A stretch of DNA of 64,000 nt, taken from Micrasema longulum (taxonomy: Eukaryota; Arthropoda; Insecta; Trichoptera; Brachycentridae). The notes beneath the pieces were generated by a model. The model ran no database searches. It saw nothing but the letters and a program-made list of their open reading frames with translations, and was not told the origin of the DNA. The stretch's first letter is position 1. Each line of letters starts with the position of its first letter. The DNA lies in assembly GCA_022494885.1 (NCBI GenBank), contig JAGVSM010001222.1, positions 62,001-126,000 of the forward strand. The letters run 5' to 3'. Positions 32,769-44,160 of this stretch are shown in pieces. Made by a program: the position numbers and the translations under genes.

Positions 32769-33204
32769 TGTTATTTGGAAAATATTATAAGGTAAACAAG
32801 TACATATAACTTGTATTGAAATTGCGTTTATCAACATTGAAAAAGAAAATATGAGGAGAAAAACAATATGAGTTTTATCTTCCACATCACATATTTCTAT
32901 CTTAAGTTTACGCGTTTAAAGTGAGACAGACATCACGCAAAATTTAAAAAATTAAATCCGTAAGAAACATTAAAGGGCCCCCCTGTGCAGTCAGCTCATA
33001 GTGACTTGAACCTTGACTTGAAACTTGAACTAAATCATTTGAATAAATCCGTAGCATGTGATAACAAAATAAATGGTTTTAATTAAATTACAAATTTAAA
33101 AGCTTCAATTAAATTTATTTATTTATAGAATCACTATGTAAAGTGCCATTGAGGTATTATATTACGAACATGGCGCTATATATGTTATCCATAAAAATAA
33201 ACTA
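32769..33204. other. unassigned AT-rich DNA
   Basis: catttatttatttatagaatc at about 33113 resembles a reversed LINE tail, but no coding block of that orientation follows. Confidence 0.3.
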
Positions 33205-33705
33205 AACTTAAACAAATACAAACTAATACCCCTTTCGGACAAAGGGATTTTGAGTATTATTCAATTAAAATCTATAACCTACTTCCACTATCTATTAAAA
33301 AAATTAGTAACGAGAAAATGTTTAAAAAGGCTAATAAAATGGAGAGTGTAGCTAGGTAGAAGTAAAATGAATTGTCTCATTCGCCCAAACCAATATTGAA
33401 TCAACTGCTCCACAAGTGTATAGCTTATGTTAGGTTTTTGTTATTTTCATTGAGCGTTTTGTAATATAAATAATATGGATGTACATATATACCTAGTTTT
33501 TAACAGTCTGAATATTTTGTTTATTATCTCTGTTTATTAAGTTAGTCTTCTTTGTTTATTCTCAAATGAAAAACATTTCAAAAAACTATATTGTTAAGTG
33601 TCCTCGGCACGGGTAACCCGAGTGAGGTCACATTCTTTTTATTATTGTTTATAGTTTGTAAGAGTAAAATATGAGTAAATAAATACAATAAATAAATAAT
33701 AATGT
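33205..33705 (+). pseudogene. Jockey/CR1-like LINE C-terminus
   Basis: The plus strand encodes PFGQRDFEYYSIKIYNLLPL followed by SIKKISNEKMFKKANKM. This is the 'FGxRxFxYYxxKIYNxLPxxIKxxxSxxxFK' end of Jockey/CR1-like pol. A 3' UTR follows and ends with an (AAATA)n tail at about 33675-33705. Only about 40 residues can be read before stops. Confidence 0.7.
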
Positions 33706-34395
33706 CTTTACCTAAATGCCACGGAATTTCGATATAAAATGTAGTCATTCAAAGTTTACAATAGTTTGTTCTTAAGAGGTTTGAACCTAACTTAATAAGG
33801 AATAAATAAAACGTAAGTAATTGTATTTACCTTAATTGCATTTGTAGTATAAACTGAGCACATTTTTTGTATTAATTTGAAGATTGATACATTTAATTGA
33901 TCACCTATATCAACCCTTTGTGTCGCCATCCGCCATGGCGGATGTGCAAGTCCTCTAGGTAGGTGGTTCTTCACGTACTAAGGTAGCAATCTACTCTATT
34001 ATTACGTTTCTCTTTTTCATAACGCTTTCTGGCGCTTTCCTTGCTCCGCTTTTGTTACTTGCAGCTAACCATATGGCCGTGCGTGTTAGGAAAATGAACA
34101 GAAAATAAATTATAATGTAGATGAAAAAACTTTAAATTAACAAATGTGGGGTTAACGTGAGGTTACTTCAAACAGGTATTCTTTTATTTTAAAATGTATT
34201 TTTGCGGAGTAAATTTGCAGCCTTAAGAGGATCCTATCAGGTGCGTTCCTCCCATACATACTGTGGATGCGGCGATCCCCTGAGTATTTGAAAATAATAT
34301 ATATTTTATTATTAAAAATTATAAATAATGAAAAATTTTCGAATGCACGTGATTGATAAATTCAAACAATATTTTCAGCACACATTAGTACCAAC
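33706..34395. other. unassigned DNA
   Basis: A small palindromic cgccatccgccatggcggatg sits near 33926. No gene is recognised. Confidence 0.35.
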
Positions 34396-34884
34396 GTACT
34401 GGTCGATTAACTAGAGCTGGCGCGTTCCCAAAACTCACACAAACGCATTGAAAATCTACAGGATCTTGAATTTAAAAAGGTTATATTAAATTTTTACCAA
34501 ATGTGACATCTTTTCTTTAAAATCTGTATTAGATTATAGGGTTTTGTATATGAAAAAAAATAGGTTAAGAAATGCAATATATTAATTTATTTTTACACGG
34601 GCACATTTTTCATTTTCGACAAACTATATAATAAAAAGGCTAGTTTTCTGCCGCCATTTTCGGCAGATTATTTTTTGGGAGGAACACGTTATTAAACAAA
34701 TATACGAAATTTTCCAAACAGATTTTTTTTGCTCTAATCCAATAGGGATTTTTTAAAAGGATAGCACATTTGACTTTTATTGAATATGAAAGTTTTGTAA
34801 ATCAATATTCTGTAAATTAAAAATGTGTTTGTGTAAGTTTTGCGAACGCGTCAGGACTAGATAATCGACCTATACACGATTAGA
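34396..34884. mobile_element. fold-back/TIR element
   Basis: The left terminus tactggtcgattaactagag, ctggcgcgttcccaaaactc, acacaaacgcattg is the inverse of aatgtgtttgtgtaagtttt, gcgaacgcgtcaggactaga, taatcgacc at 34821-34876. The arms are about 52 bp and roughly 80 percent identical. The 490-bp interior is non-coding. A third copy of the terminus lies at 35160-35224. Confidence 0.7.
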
Positions 34885-35159
34885 TTAAATTTTTAAAAAT
34901 ATTTATAAACCATTGTATTTAATCCATTGCTTAACATTTAATACATATTATTATATTTTTACTATTAAGAATCACAGCAAAATTCAGACGAACACAACAG
35001 CATCCCGTGTATATTTTGTTAACCATATCATTAGCAACTTACAAAGTAATAGTAGTCTTTGTCACGCTTATAAACTCATTTGAGCGTGAGGGAGACAAAT
35101 ATTATTTTCATAATGCGTTTGCCGTGCGATGTCATACAATGCGCTTATTCACAAATACT

Positions 35160-35224
35160 ACACAATGCGTTTGTGTAAGTTTTGCGGACGCGCCGGACGC
35201 GCCCGCTTTAAATAATCGACCAGT
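35160..35224. repeat. third, separate copy of the fold-back terminus
   Basis: acaatgcgtttgtgtaagtt, ttgcggacgcgcc and taaataatcgaccagta match the complement of the left terminus at 34396 better than the 34821 copy does, including the terminal gaccagta. The true element may therefore span 34396-35224, with 34821-34876 internal. Confidence 0.65.
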
Positions 35225-35921
35225 ATGCGTATTACCTATATCAACGCACTGAATATCAGGGTACCTTGGCCTTTGAATCTGGATAATACTCTTCATTTTG
35301 AGCCAAGTCCTATTACACATATTCGAATTTCCGCGCCCACGCATTAAGATTCATAACGTTGTCATATTATTCTACGAGACTCAGAGATAAGAGCTTCCAA
35401 CTCGTGTAATGCAAAGAAAAATGACTCTAATAACATCCTACCATAAAGATATAAATAGCGTATTATTGAAATTTGGCAAACATTTAAGAACACCTTGGTA
35501 CCTTCTAACTGTCTACGTCTACTGTCTTAATGTTTATAGCTTCACCGCTTGACGTGCCGGCTCCGGTGTTCCGTAAATTTATAAACAATTAACTGTTAAT
35601 TATTGTTATCATAATGGAAAACATATATAGTGTTATTTTTGTAATATAATACCTCGAGCACACTTAACAAAAGTGTTTCTATGGTATATTGATTTTAATA
35701 AGATATCTTCTATCATAGTTACTAAAAGTAAGACCACGATTATTTTTTGTCAGCATCCCTACTGATAATATTCACCGCACGCGCCTGGATCCAATATAAC
35801 ACATTATTAAATTAAAGTCGCAAGCCATAGAAATATTGAAAAAGCACATATTAAGATGAAAAGCGGCGTCTGAGAATTTTAATTAATAGGAACATTGTTT
35901 TTTTTCTCCATCGCATATCGT
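35225..35921. other. unassigned DNA
   Basis: No supported feature. Overlapping frames at 35007-35344 mostly reflect the fold-back terminus. Confidence 0.35.
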
Positions 35922-36183
35922 GCCTCGTGGTGCAATGGTCAGCGCGTTTGCCTACCATGCTAGAGGTCTCGAATTCGATTCCCCCGACATGGTTGATATG
36001 AAGTATTTATTTAGAAGGGTGTTTTTACACTGGGATATTTCATAGTCTTTGGACTGGTACCTGAAGGATAAGACTGATCATCTTAACTTCATGTTACAAA
36101 AATGATCAAGATACGCTGAAATTGGTGCAACAATGCTGTGCCCTATACACCACTAGGTGCGGAAAGGGAATGATGATGATGAT
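35922..36183 (+). mobile_element. SINE-A, full-length reference copy
   Basis: The head gcctcgtggtgcaatggtca (A-box-like) and gaggtctcgaattcgattcc (B-box) derive from a tRNA. The body runs through catggttgatatgaagtatt, gggtgtttttacactgggat, ttggactggtacctgaagga and cttcatgttacaaaaatgat. The 3' end aggtgcggaaagggaatgat, gatgatgat shares its tail with the RTE at 28630. About 262 bp long, it is the best copy for a consensus. RNA polymerase III transcription is expected from the head. Confidence 0.9.
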
Positions 36184-36189
36184 AGCATA

Positions 36190-36600
36190 TGCCTCCCCGA
36201 TACTGCACATTCGACTGATTATGCCTAACTAAAATCGATGTTTCGTTGTCCCATTTTCGGCACCCCAAAGCTGAACCGATTTGGTTGTTTTTTTTAAAGA
36301 GTATCAAAATGAAATCTTCTGTGTCGGTATATTTTCCGTTAGTCAAAATTGTTTTTCATATTTGTATACTTTACACCCGAAGACGCATTTTTGGGTTTAG
36401 GGTTGTCCTAACTCCCACAAAAAACAATTTATCATAAAATTCAAACGATAGACACACCAATGGTAAATATTTATAGTCTGTAAGAAAAATTACCGCTCTA
36501 GTTTTATAATCCAGGGAGAAAATATGGGAATACGTTTGTATAATGAAAAATCAGACCACCTTTCCTCTTAAGTCATTCGACAATTGGCCATTCGACGGAA
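36190..36600 (-). repeat. R2 repeat, inverted copy
   Basis: gactgattatgcctaactaa, tttcggcaccccaaagctga, cttctgtgtcggtatatttt, gggttgtcctaactccc and ataatccagggagaaaatat align inverted with R2. It abuts the 3' end of SINE-A at 36183. Confidence 0.7.
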
Positions 36601-36997
36601 TTAAGATTTTGCTTAACACATACTGTAGAAATTAAATAATTACCACGAAAATATAATTCTTATAAAAATGCGTAAAACATGCTTAATTTATTAATATACA
36701 CAGGTAAATGTATTCACTAAATGCAGCACTAAGCACCCGTCTTGTGTTCCATACAACTTAAGTTCCGGAACTTGACTTGTAGTCAGTAAATGTGCAGCAG
36801 CGTAAAAAGCCGCGAAATGAAGCTTCGAATTCGCAGTAAACTGGCATAGACAGTTAGTCTTTTTTACTCTACTTCGCGTTTTGCACGACAATGTTGACGC
36901 GACAACGCTCATTTTTGAGAACACAATTTCAAACTATCGTTCTATGAAGCATTATTTCTATTTAATTGTTCTTCAGCGGCTTAATTCCATTTGAAAG
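36601..36997. other. unassigned DNA
   Basis: The antisense frame at 36691-36924 (77 aa) has no recognised motif. No repeat was noticed. Confidence 0.3.
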
Positions 36998-37122
36998 GGT
37001 TTGAACTAAAATATTTTTACTATTTACTTTCATGTGACAGGTGATCGAACTACGCTTGGTTTGGTTTACTAATACAGTGCCCTATTGACCAATGGTTTCG
37101 GAAAGATTAATGATTATGGCAA
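36998..37122 (+). mobile_element. SINE-A tail fragment, decayed
   Basis: tttactttcatgtgacaggt, actaatacagtgccctattg, ggtttcggaaagattaatga are diverged matches to the SINE-A 3' half. Confidence 0.6.
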
Positions 37123-37167
37123 CTTAATTACAAGTGATTATATTGATACTGATTTGTTAAACGTAGG

Positions 37168-38680
37168 CAGTGGCAAGCGGTGATTTTTTTATTGGTAATC
37201 TACAAAAAAAAACATAAATTTGTACCTACATATGGATACATGCAGATACCATATAAATTGCTATTTTTCTGTGGTTCTGTGAACATCATCTCTTTGCTTC
37301 AGTTATCAATAACAAAATGTTTATATTTATTTTATTTATTTGTTTTTTATATACCTACCTAAAGATACATATTACAAAAAAAAACGTATCCCTAACTTTG
37401 TGTGGCCAAGAGCCCTGTGTTGAGAGAAGGGATACAACAACATAGAAAGTGGAAGCATGGGTATGCGTATATACTACAAATAAAAAATATTTTTGTTTAT
37501 TTCAAACTTAAAGTACAAAGATAGTACTTTGGTGGACTATTGCTAAAAGCAACATCTCCCAGCCAACCAAATAACAGACTGGTCAAAAGAAGAGTTCGTC
37601 GATGATTTGTTCTAAAAAACCATAAATATATACTAAAAAAACCTGATTAATGAAAAATAACAGCTGTTCATTAATTTGGAGATAAGGCTTGCATATATTA
37701 ACTTTTTTTTTAATAGTACATTATGTTTTACATATTAAATGATAAGGAATGTGGAATCACATAATGAGTTTGGAAAGATAAAGGAAACGAAAATCAAGGA
37801 AAGAAAAAAGGATAAAAATATATGTTTAAAAAAAAACCAGTAAAATTCAGGGAGTTCGGGATTCTGAGGATATACCTATATAATAATCTTTGAGGCGTTT
37901 CTTGAAGGTGGCTAGAGAAGGTGCATTTCTTTATATGAAGAGGCAGTTCATTCCAAGGCTAGCAGCTTGAACGGAAAAAGAATAGCTGAAAAATGATGCG
38001 CTTTGTCGAGGAATGGAAAGTGTTTCCTTCTGAGAAGAGCAAAGCGAAAGATCAAGGTCAGAAAGGTAAGTGAAATTCTCAGCAAGATATTTTGGAGCGC
38101 AAGGATCGTGAATAACATTTTAAAGAAGTGAGAGGGACTGAAAGTTTATGCGCTGATAAAAACAAAGCCACTTGAGTTCGGAGCGAAAAGGATACATGGT
38201 CATACTTTTTGAGATTAAAAAAAATACATTAACATAATTTCGATAAACATCTGTACAACACGCTTAATAGTAGATACTATATATAAACACATGTAATGTC
38301 TCGCAGCAGATGTTACCAATAATCTATCGAATCAACTCAAACGGCAATTACTATTAATTTCGCGATATATTATGTAGCTATATTCGAAACTATTTTAATA
38401 TCTAAAACAATTGTACAAAAGTTTATAAAAAATTCAACAGTGACATTCAGTAGATATTATTTTAATTATGGTTGAAATGTCAACACGAAGTACTGTGCCG
38501 ACTCAAAATCTCAAAAAGGATCACGTCGAGCACCACCTGTCATGTTATGGCATGGCATAATATGTCAACTATTTCATTGTAAAGAAATCATGTACGAAAC
38601 TTTATTTTTCAAATAGACAATCTTAAAATAATATCGAAATCTGCAAGCTTACTTATGTGGGAAGTCTTGTTTAAAGGTTT
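37168..38680 (+). mobile_element. hAT-B element, copy 1, split by a LINE insertion
   Basis: The start CAGTGGCAAGCGGTGATT and tttctgtggttctgtg match the left end of the element at 45193-45986. The match resumes near 38318 with aatctatcgaatcaactcaa, acggcaattactattaattt and continues to gaaatctgcaagcttac. The missing alignment between about 37300 and 38315 is filled by retroelement sequence. The right terminus is lost. Confidence 0.7.
37330..38215 (-). pseudogene. LINE C-terminus and 3' UTR nested in hAT-B
   Basis: The minus strand encodes WNELPLHIK-like residues near 37940 and a 3' UTR with gaccagtctgttatttgg and gccttatctccaaattaat, as at 19705-20335. 37370-37470 carries a second retroelement tail piece (tatccctaac ... 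ggccaagagccc ... gggataca) shared with 23685-23785. It is 5'-truncated with many stops. Confidence 0.7.
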
Positions 38681-38684
38681 CCGC

Positions 38685-38940
38685 TCTTTTACTTCACAAA
38701 AAGTCAACAGATGGAAGAGTTGAGGAAATGCGGATGATTAAACATAGACAGAAAGGTGAATGTTGCACAGTGTGTAAAGTGGCTACTTAAACTAGCCACT
38801 GACTGTAAATGCCCAGACTTCTTTATTTCCTTCACAAAAATGTTTTCCCTCTCTATTACAACAAATTTAGATTTAAATAACTCCCTGGGGAGATAATCTA
38901 GCTTGTCTACAAAGCATTGTTGATCTAATGAGGTTTTAAC
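38685..38940 (-). repeat. R1 repeat, copy 7 (inverted)
   Basis: gctcttttacttcacaaaaa, gtcaacagatggaagagttg, ggtgaatgttgcacagtgtg, aaatgttttccctctctatt, tttaaataactccctgggga, gcttgtctacaaagcattg are R1 in inverted order with a complete right arm. Confidence 0.75.
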
Positions 38941-39960
38941 AGTTTGATAGGCAAACTGGTACCCGAGTAAATGTTTCTTAATGTGTTGGCAATCATTTAA
39001 AACGTTTAAAATCAGGTTATTAGTTTTGCAGGCGTAATTTTTTTATTTATAATGAGGTATTCACTACCTATCGGAATTTATCGTAGAAATTACGTAGGTA
39101 TACAATAATCACAATGGCGATCACGCATGATAAATACCGATAAATCAAAGCCATCACTATTCCTTGATCATGGCACCCCCACTCTTTCCGCAGGGGGCGT
39201 GTCCACCGGAAAACCGCCAATCACTTGTGGCGTGGGTGTGCTACCTCAACCAATCGAGAGGCGTTCTAATACGGTTCAAATTCACATTTAGAAAAAGAAC
39301 ATGATGAGTTTTAAGCCAGTTGAAAATATGTTTTATTCATAATATTCAAAATAAAAATGGGTAAGTTAGTTCAATATTGTAAATTAACCTCTACGTACAC
39401 CACAAATAAGAATTTGTGGTGTATGCGTTCGAGTAACATGCTCAGATTCAGTTCGTGCCAAAGACAACATTATTTTTTGTGACTGATTAAAAAAGAGGTA
39501 CTAAGAAATTTCATAGTTCAAATAGAATATTTGCTTATCAAATGTGTCAGAGCGAAATTCACTCAAAAATAAATGACAGGTTGACACAGATTTTTACTTG
39601 ATAGCAGCTATCGAACCGAAAACACTCACCCAGGGTTTTATTTTTAACAGAGCTGTTCTTCATTCGTCTGGACACAAAAAAAAAACAATTATATAAAGTA
39701 GGACTACTAGTTGATTCTGAGGATGTTAAAGATCTCGCCCTCTACTAAATACTCAGTTACTTTATGGCTTTGGAGGTGGAGATTTTGCGAAATGAGAACT
39801 CTCGCCATACACACAGCAACCTGGATTGAGGACAGGGATTCAGACCTGGGCGTGGATAACGAGAACTGATTCACGGGGATCAGTCACAATAGATCTTTAT
39901 ATGTCGCAGTGACGTCAGGATCTTGCATAGCACTGGCCCCCATTTTTTTGAAAATAATAA
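38941..39960. other. unassigned DNA, partly GC-richer
   Basis: 39170-39260 contains cgcagggggcgtgtccaccgg and two ccaatc words, a promoter-like composition. A hairpin, tacaccacaaat/atttgtggtgta, lies at 39396-39423. 39690-39950 has balanced composition and no second copy. No gene is supported. Confidence 0.35.
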
Positions 39961-39971
39961 AAGTATCTAGG

Positions 39972-40030
39972 TCATGTGTGAATTTTACACAGTGTGTAAA
40001 ATTTACCTTTCTGCCTTTAGGTACCTAGTT
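39972..40030 (-). repeat. R1 core fragment
   Basis: gtgtgaattttacacagtgt, gtaaaatttacctttctgcc is the R1 palindromic core and adjacent body word. Confidence 0.5.
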
Positions 40031-40850
40031 GACTTCCATTTTCACGCATGACATTTTTCGTTAGTAGGCATATCGTCGCTTCAGTTCGTTTTTGTCTAAC
40101 AGACCATTTTTAACTAAATTTTGTTAACTGTACAGGAGTTCTGAGATAACTTTAATTCTTAAATTTCACGTAAAAATATTTTTTTTGAAAAATTGTTTAA
40201 GGGGTTTTCCAACGAATGTTGTCGTAAGTTGTGGTCATTATTTATGACTATTTTTTAAAAGAAACTTTTAAGCTCTATTTCTGCAGATTTGTGTTTTGGT
40301 CTGTTGGACAAAAACGAACTGAAGCGACGATATGCTTGGTTTGTATAACATTCCCGTGCTTGTAAGTTCACTATAGAGAATGAAAGAATAGAGAAAACTA
40401 GCGAAATCTTTAGTTGAAATTTTTAAATAATAAGTAGGTATATATAAGGTTACTATTTGCAAACCCAGCAAAATCCATCTTTCTTTATTTTGAGCAAATC
40501 ACAAGAAACTGATACAATACTTAACTTCAACTTTTTATTACAATCAGTAAATATTTTATACGTAAGCAGTGATGACATAAGCATTATTAAGTCAAGAAAC
40601 AGTAGTAAAATATTAAATTCGATTTTATACATTCCAACTTTACAATACTCAAGTAGAGGTTGCCATGTTTGCAACAAACCCGATAATTTAAATATATAAA
40701 TATAAGTTATTACATCATTACAATGGAATTCCATCAAGAATTGTCAATAAATAATTTAATTAAAATTTTCATAATGTTATGTAGTGTAACAACATCAGCG
40801 TGTCTAGTAAAGCGAGGATGTATGGAAATTTTCTAATAAAAAAATCATAT
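40031..40850. other. unassigned DNA
   Basis: Open frames on both strands at 40268-40737 are not supported by any motif. The word cgaactgaagcgacgatatg at 40315 is the inverse of the sequence at about 40070, an inverted repeat spanning 40072-40333. Confidence 0.4.
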
Positions 40851-40852
40851 AT

Positions 40853-41138
40853 GATATGAGGATATTAAAAGCAAACTTAGAAATCTCCACCAAAAACAGA
40901 AAATGTGTTATTGATGCCAAAATAAACTATATATAAAAACCTACCTACCTAAATAATAGCGTAATTCAAAACAGATTTCAATTATACTACTTGACACCGC
41001 AAACATAGCATTCTCCATTGAGTTAGTGAAGCGTAATTAGACATCTCACAATTCTCTTTTCAAAGTTTTTCGCAAATATCTTAGTAACTTCTTCAATGGA
41101 GATTTCGATGTTTGCTTATAATACCCTCATATCTCAGA
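40853..41138. repeat. inverted repeat pair
   Basis: gatatgaggatattaaaagc, aaacttagaaatctccacc at 40855-40893 is the inverse of caatggagatttcgatgttt, gcttataataccctcatatc at 41095-41134, about 85 percent identical. It may be the arms of a MITE or two oppositely oriented repeat fragments. Confidence 0.55.
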
Positions 41139-42584
41139 AAGGGGTAGACCCATCGTATAGTTTATATATCGTAGAAACTTTCTCTGGACTCTCTCGGTTA
41201 TCTATATTTACATTATAAATAGGTGACAGATTTGAGATTCATATTATTACTGAGACCTCACCACTGAGCAGTAAAATAATTGTACTAAATTAATCATGTT
41301 ACAATGTTATATATTTAAAGAAAGGTCATTAGTGACAAATCCAAGAATTCGCATTGTATTGTTTGAAATATTGTTATAAATATCAAATACAATATTGTGA
41401 AACCTCGTTAAACACTTTCTCCTGGTCTACTACTTCGCGCAATAATAGTTTCTCACAAGTGCGAAGAATCGCTACCATGGTAGAAACCAGAAACCCGATA
41501 CAAGTTGTAGTTATGAAGGAAGTTTGATACGATGGATTGACGGAGAGTCGTGATGTCCTCCGCCCGATCTAACTGCGGCTAGAGATAATTGTATCTCAGA
41601 ACAGAGGAAACACTATTTTCTTGCTTTATTTCTAGTAATTTCACATACTCTATAGCAGAAGCTGAAGTAACGGGTTTAATCGCGTGAGATAATTTAATCG
41701 CTCAGTTCAAAAGTTAAGCTTTTGCGTTTAATTTCATTCAAACACATGGAAAACGCGTTAATATCCATGTTTTTTACACTCTAAGGGTTAGATGATAAGA
41801 ATTTACAAATAAAAAAAAATATCGAGTATTTTAAAATAAAATTTACAACAATCTTACTGTAATAATTAAAACTAAACACAAGTTATTGCGATTTATAAGG
41901 TCGTTACTAACACGAGCCACTTAAACGATATTTTCAGTGGACTTAATCAGTTTATTTATAAGGAATTTTTACATCCTTACCTACTCATATTATGTGTGAT
42001 TCTTAATTGGTGTAATTTAAATTTTAAAAATTATTTCTGATTATCTTTGTTGCATTGTATTCTTTGGAATTTGATTATTTATTACATTTACCTTTTTTTT
42101 CTAGTATGTTTTTCTATGTCACTATAATTTGATCTAATTAATTTTACTTTGTATTTTTATTGTTATTTATTGTGGCTTGACACGGGCATAGCCTTAAAAG
42201 CCTTAAAAAGTTCATAAATATTTAAACTAGTGTAATTTTTAATGAATAAATAAATCAATAAAATTATAAATGTGAAAGTGTGTTTCTGTTTCTTCCGCCT
42301 CTCAAGGGAGCGACCGATTGACATATTTTTCTGCATATGGATAGCCGTAAATGTGATAAGTAAAATGGGATACTTATTTTTCATCCCGAATTAAAAAAAA
42401 ATGCAATGAAAAAAACATAATAAATCAACAACGGCCAACAACATAAATTTCAATAGTTTAAAAATATATTTTTATGTTTTATAAATTATTATGTTTACAT
42501 GTTTTTTTTCTAATACAGTCTACTTTTATATATTTAGTGAATGTTATAACAACGTTGACTTGCTTTATCTGCGGTTAGTTTGGT
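41139..42584. other. unassigned AT-rich DNA
   Basis: gggcatagccttaaaagcctt at 42185 recurs as gggcatagccttaaatgcatt at 45026, a weak shared repeat. Nothing else is recognised. Confidence 0.35.
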
Positions 42585-42589
42585 CCAAA

Positions 42590-42985
42590 TGTTTGCAGAC
42601 TGGCTAGATTTCCTCCCTAGGGAGTTATTAAGATCTAAATTTGTTGCAACAGAGAGCGAAATAAAACCAACTCAAATATTTGAAAAACCATCTGGGAGTT
42701 TCTCACTTAAATCTCTTCCCCTAAGGGAGATCCAGTCCTGAAACAATGATAATTAAAAGTATAAAATTTGAAAATTGTTTTCAGGCGTTGCCTAGTAGGT
42801 GATTTCGTTCAGCCGGATGAATCTCACCCGCATGAAAAGGGTTTTAGCTCCTTTACTTCACAAAAGTAAAAAAAAAGTCAACAGATGGAAGAGTTGAGGA
42901 AAAAACTAGTATCATTGTATTTTTACAAACAATTCCTTTTTACCTTTTTAAAATGTTTTCCCACTCTGTTGCAATACACTTCGAA
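42590..42985 (-). repeat. R1 repeat, copies 8 and 9 (rearranged)
   Basis: Three R1 pieces are clustered. The left arm (ggtccaaatgtttgcagact, ctccctagggagttatta, aaatttgttgcaacagaga) is at 42590-42660. The inverted body (caggcgttgcctagtaggtg, gtcaacagatggaagagttg) is at 42780-42900. A further arm piece, aaaatgttttcccactctgtt, is at 42948. The order suggests a tandem of two deleted copies. Confidence 0.65.
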
Positions 42986-43564
42986 GAAAACTCTGTGGTA
43001 ATCGGGGTCCTGGTTTTATTTCACTCATGGTAGGTACAGTACCGTTTATTGTGCTCGGATATAAGATCGATAGGAACATAAATATTTCAGTCAGTTTTAA
43101 CCAAACAAGTAACCCTTAAACACCTTTAAAATCATCTTCCGTCGCATTTCTATAGTCTTACATGTATGTGGCGGATGCTAAAATGATTTGCACGTAATAT
43201 TAGAAATAAAGACATTAAACTTAAGATGCAAATGGAGGATCAAATGATTCAGAGCATTAGTCAGTTTGTTTCGGATATCCAGACTACGCTCAGTTTTTTA
43301 TTATTACACCTTAACACGCGAGGGAAAATTACAGGCAGAACATATCCCAAAAGTCAAGACCCCAGTATGAAAAATCTATAGGAATATATTTGGATGATCT
43401 TTAAAGAATACTCGTCCAAGTTATTGTTCTTCACACACCAAACGGTATTTTGCATTGCGCCAGGACGCAAGACAAATATGTAAATATTTCAGTTGAAATG
43501 TTAATCATATATTTATTAAGGAATTACGAGGATGTGAGTCAGAGAGCGGTTTAAAGAATAGGTC
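42986..43564. other. unassigned DNA
   Basis: No supported feature is seen. Confidence 0.3.
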
Positions 43565-43739
43565 GGGTGGGTGCTATGGTATTTGGACATGCCACTGTAA
43601 TTGGACATTCTAAATTTATTGGTCCAAAATAAATAAACATAGGTAATGCGTTCATTTTGCAAAAAAACTCGCCAAAAAAGTGTCTATTTTATGATGGGGA
43701 TAAATTTGTACATTTACTCATTTGTTTTAGCACCCACCC
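43565..43739. mobile_element. small MITE with 12-bp TIR
   Basis: The left end gggtgggtgcta (43565-43576) and right end tagcacccaccc (43728-43739) are perfect inverted repeats. The 175-bp interior is AT-rich and non-coding. Flanks (aataggtc / tatttgaa) show no clear duplication. The superfamily is unknown. Confidence 0.6.
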
Positions 43740-43749
43740 TATTTGAAGT

Positions 43750-44160
43750 GTTTCTGTCACTCTTTCTCAGATGTGTCCCCGAATAATGCGAAAAGATAGC
43801 TACACGTTGGACTGCTTATGTTTAACTAAAAGCGAGCATTCCCGTTTTCCCTACGGAAACACTGCAATTTTTTTTTTAAAGAAAGGGTGTCAGAAAGAAA
43901 TTTTCAGTATCGGCGAGTTTACCATTTTTTTAGAAATAATGACTGTTTCTATAATGTACGTCTGAAGACGGCGGTTACAACTGGGCGCTTTTAAGAGTTT
44001 TTGGATGGTCCTGGCATCTATAAAAGATATTTTATAAATCCTTATAATAAACTGTAACTACACTTTAGATCTAAATTGTGTAAGAAAATAATCGTAATCC
44101 AAAGAGAAAATACAGGGATACGTAGAAAAGTCAGACCGTGCATCTCTTGATGTTTTCCCG
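43750..44160 (-). repeat. R2 repeat, inverted copy 2
   Basis: ggactgcttatgtttaacta, agaaattttcagtatcggcg, tacgtctgaagacggcggtt, ggatggtcctggcatctata and taatccaaagagaaaataca align inverted with R2. The frame at 43771-43965 is an artefact of this repeat. Confidence 0.65.
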
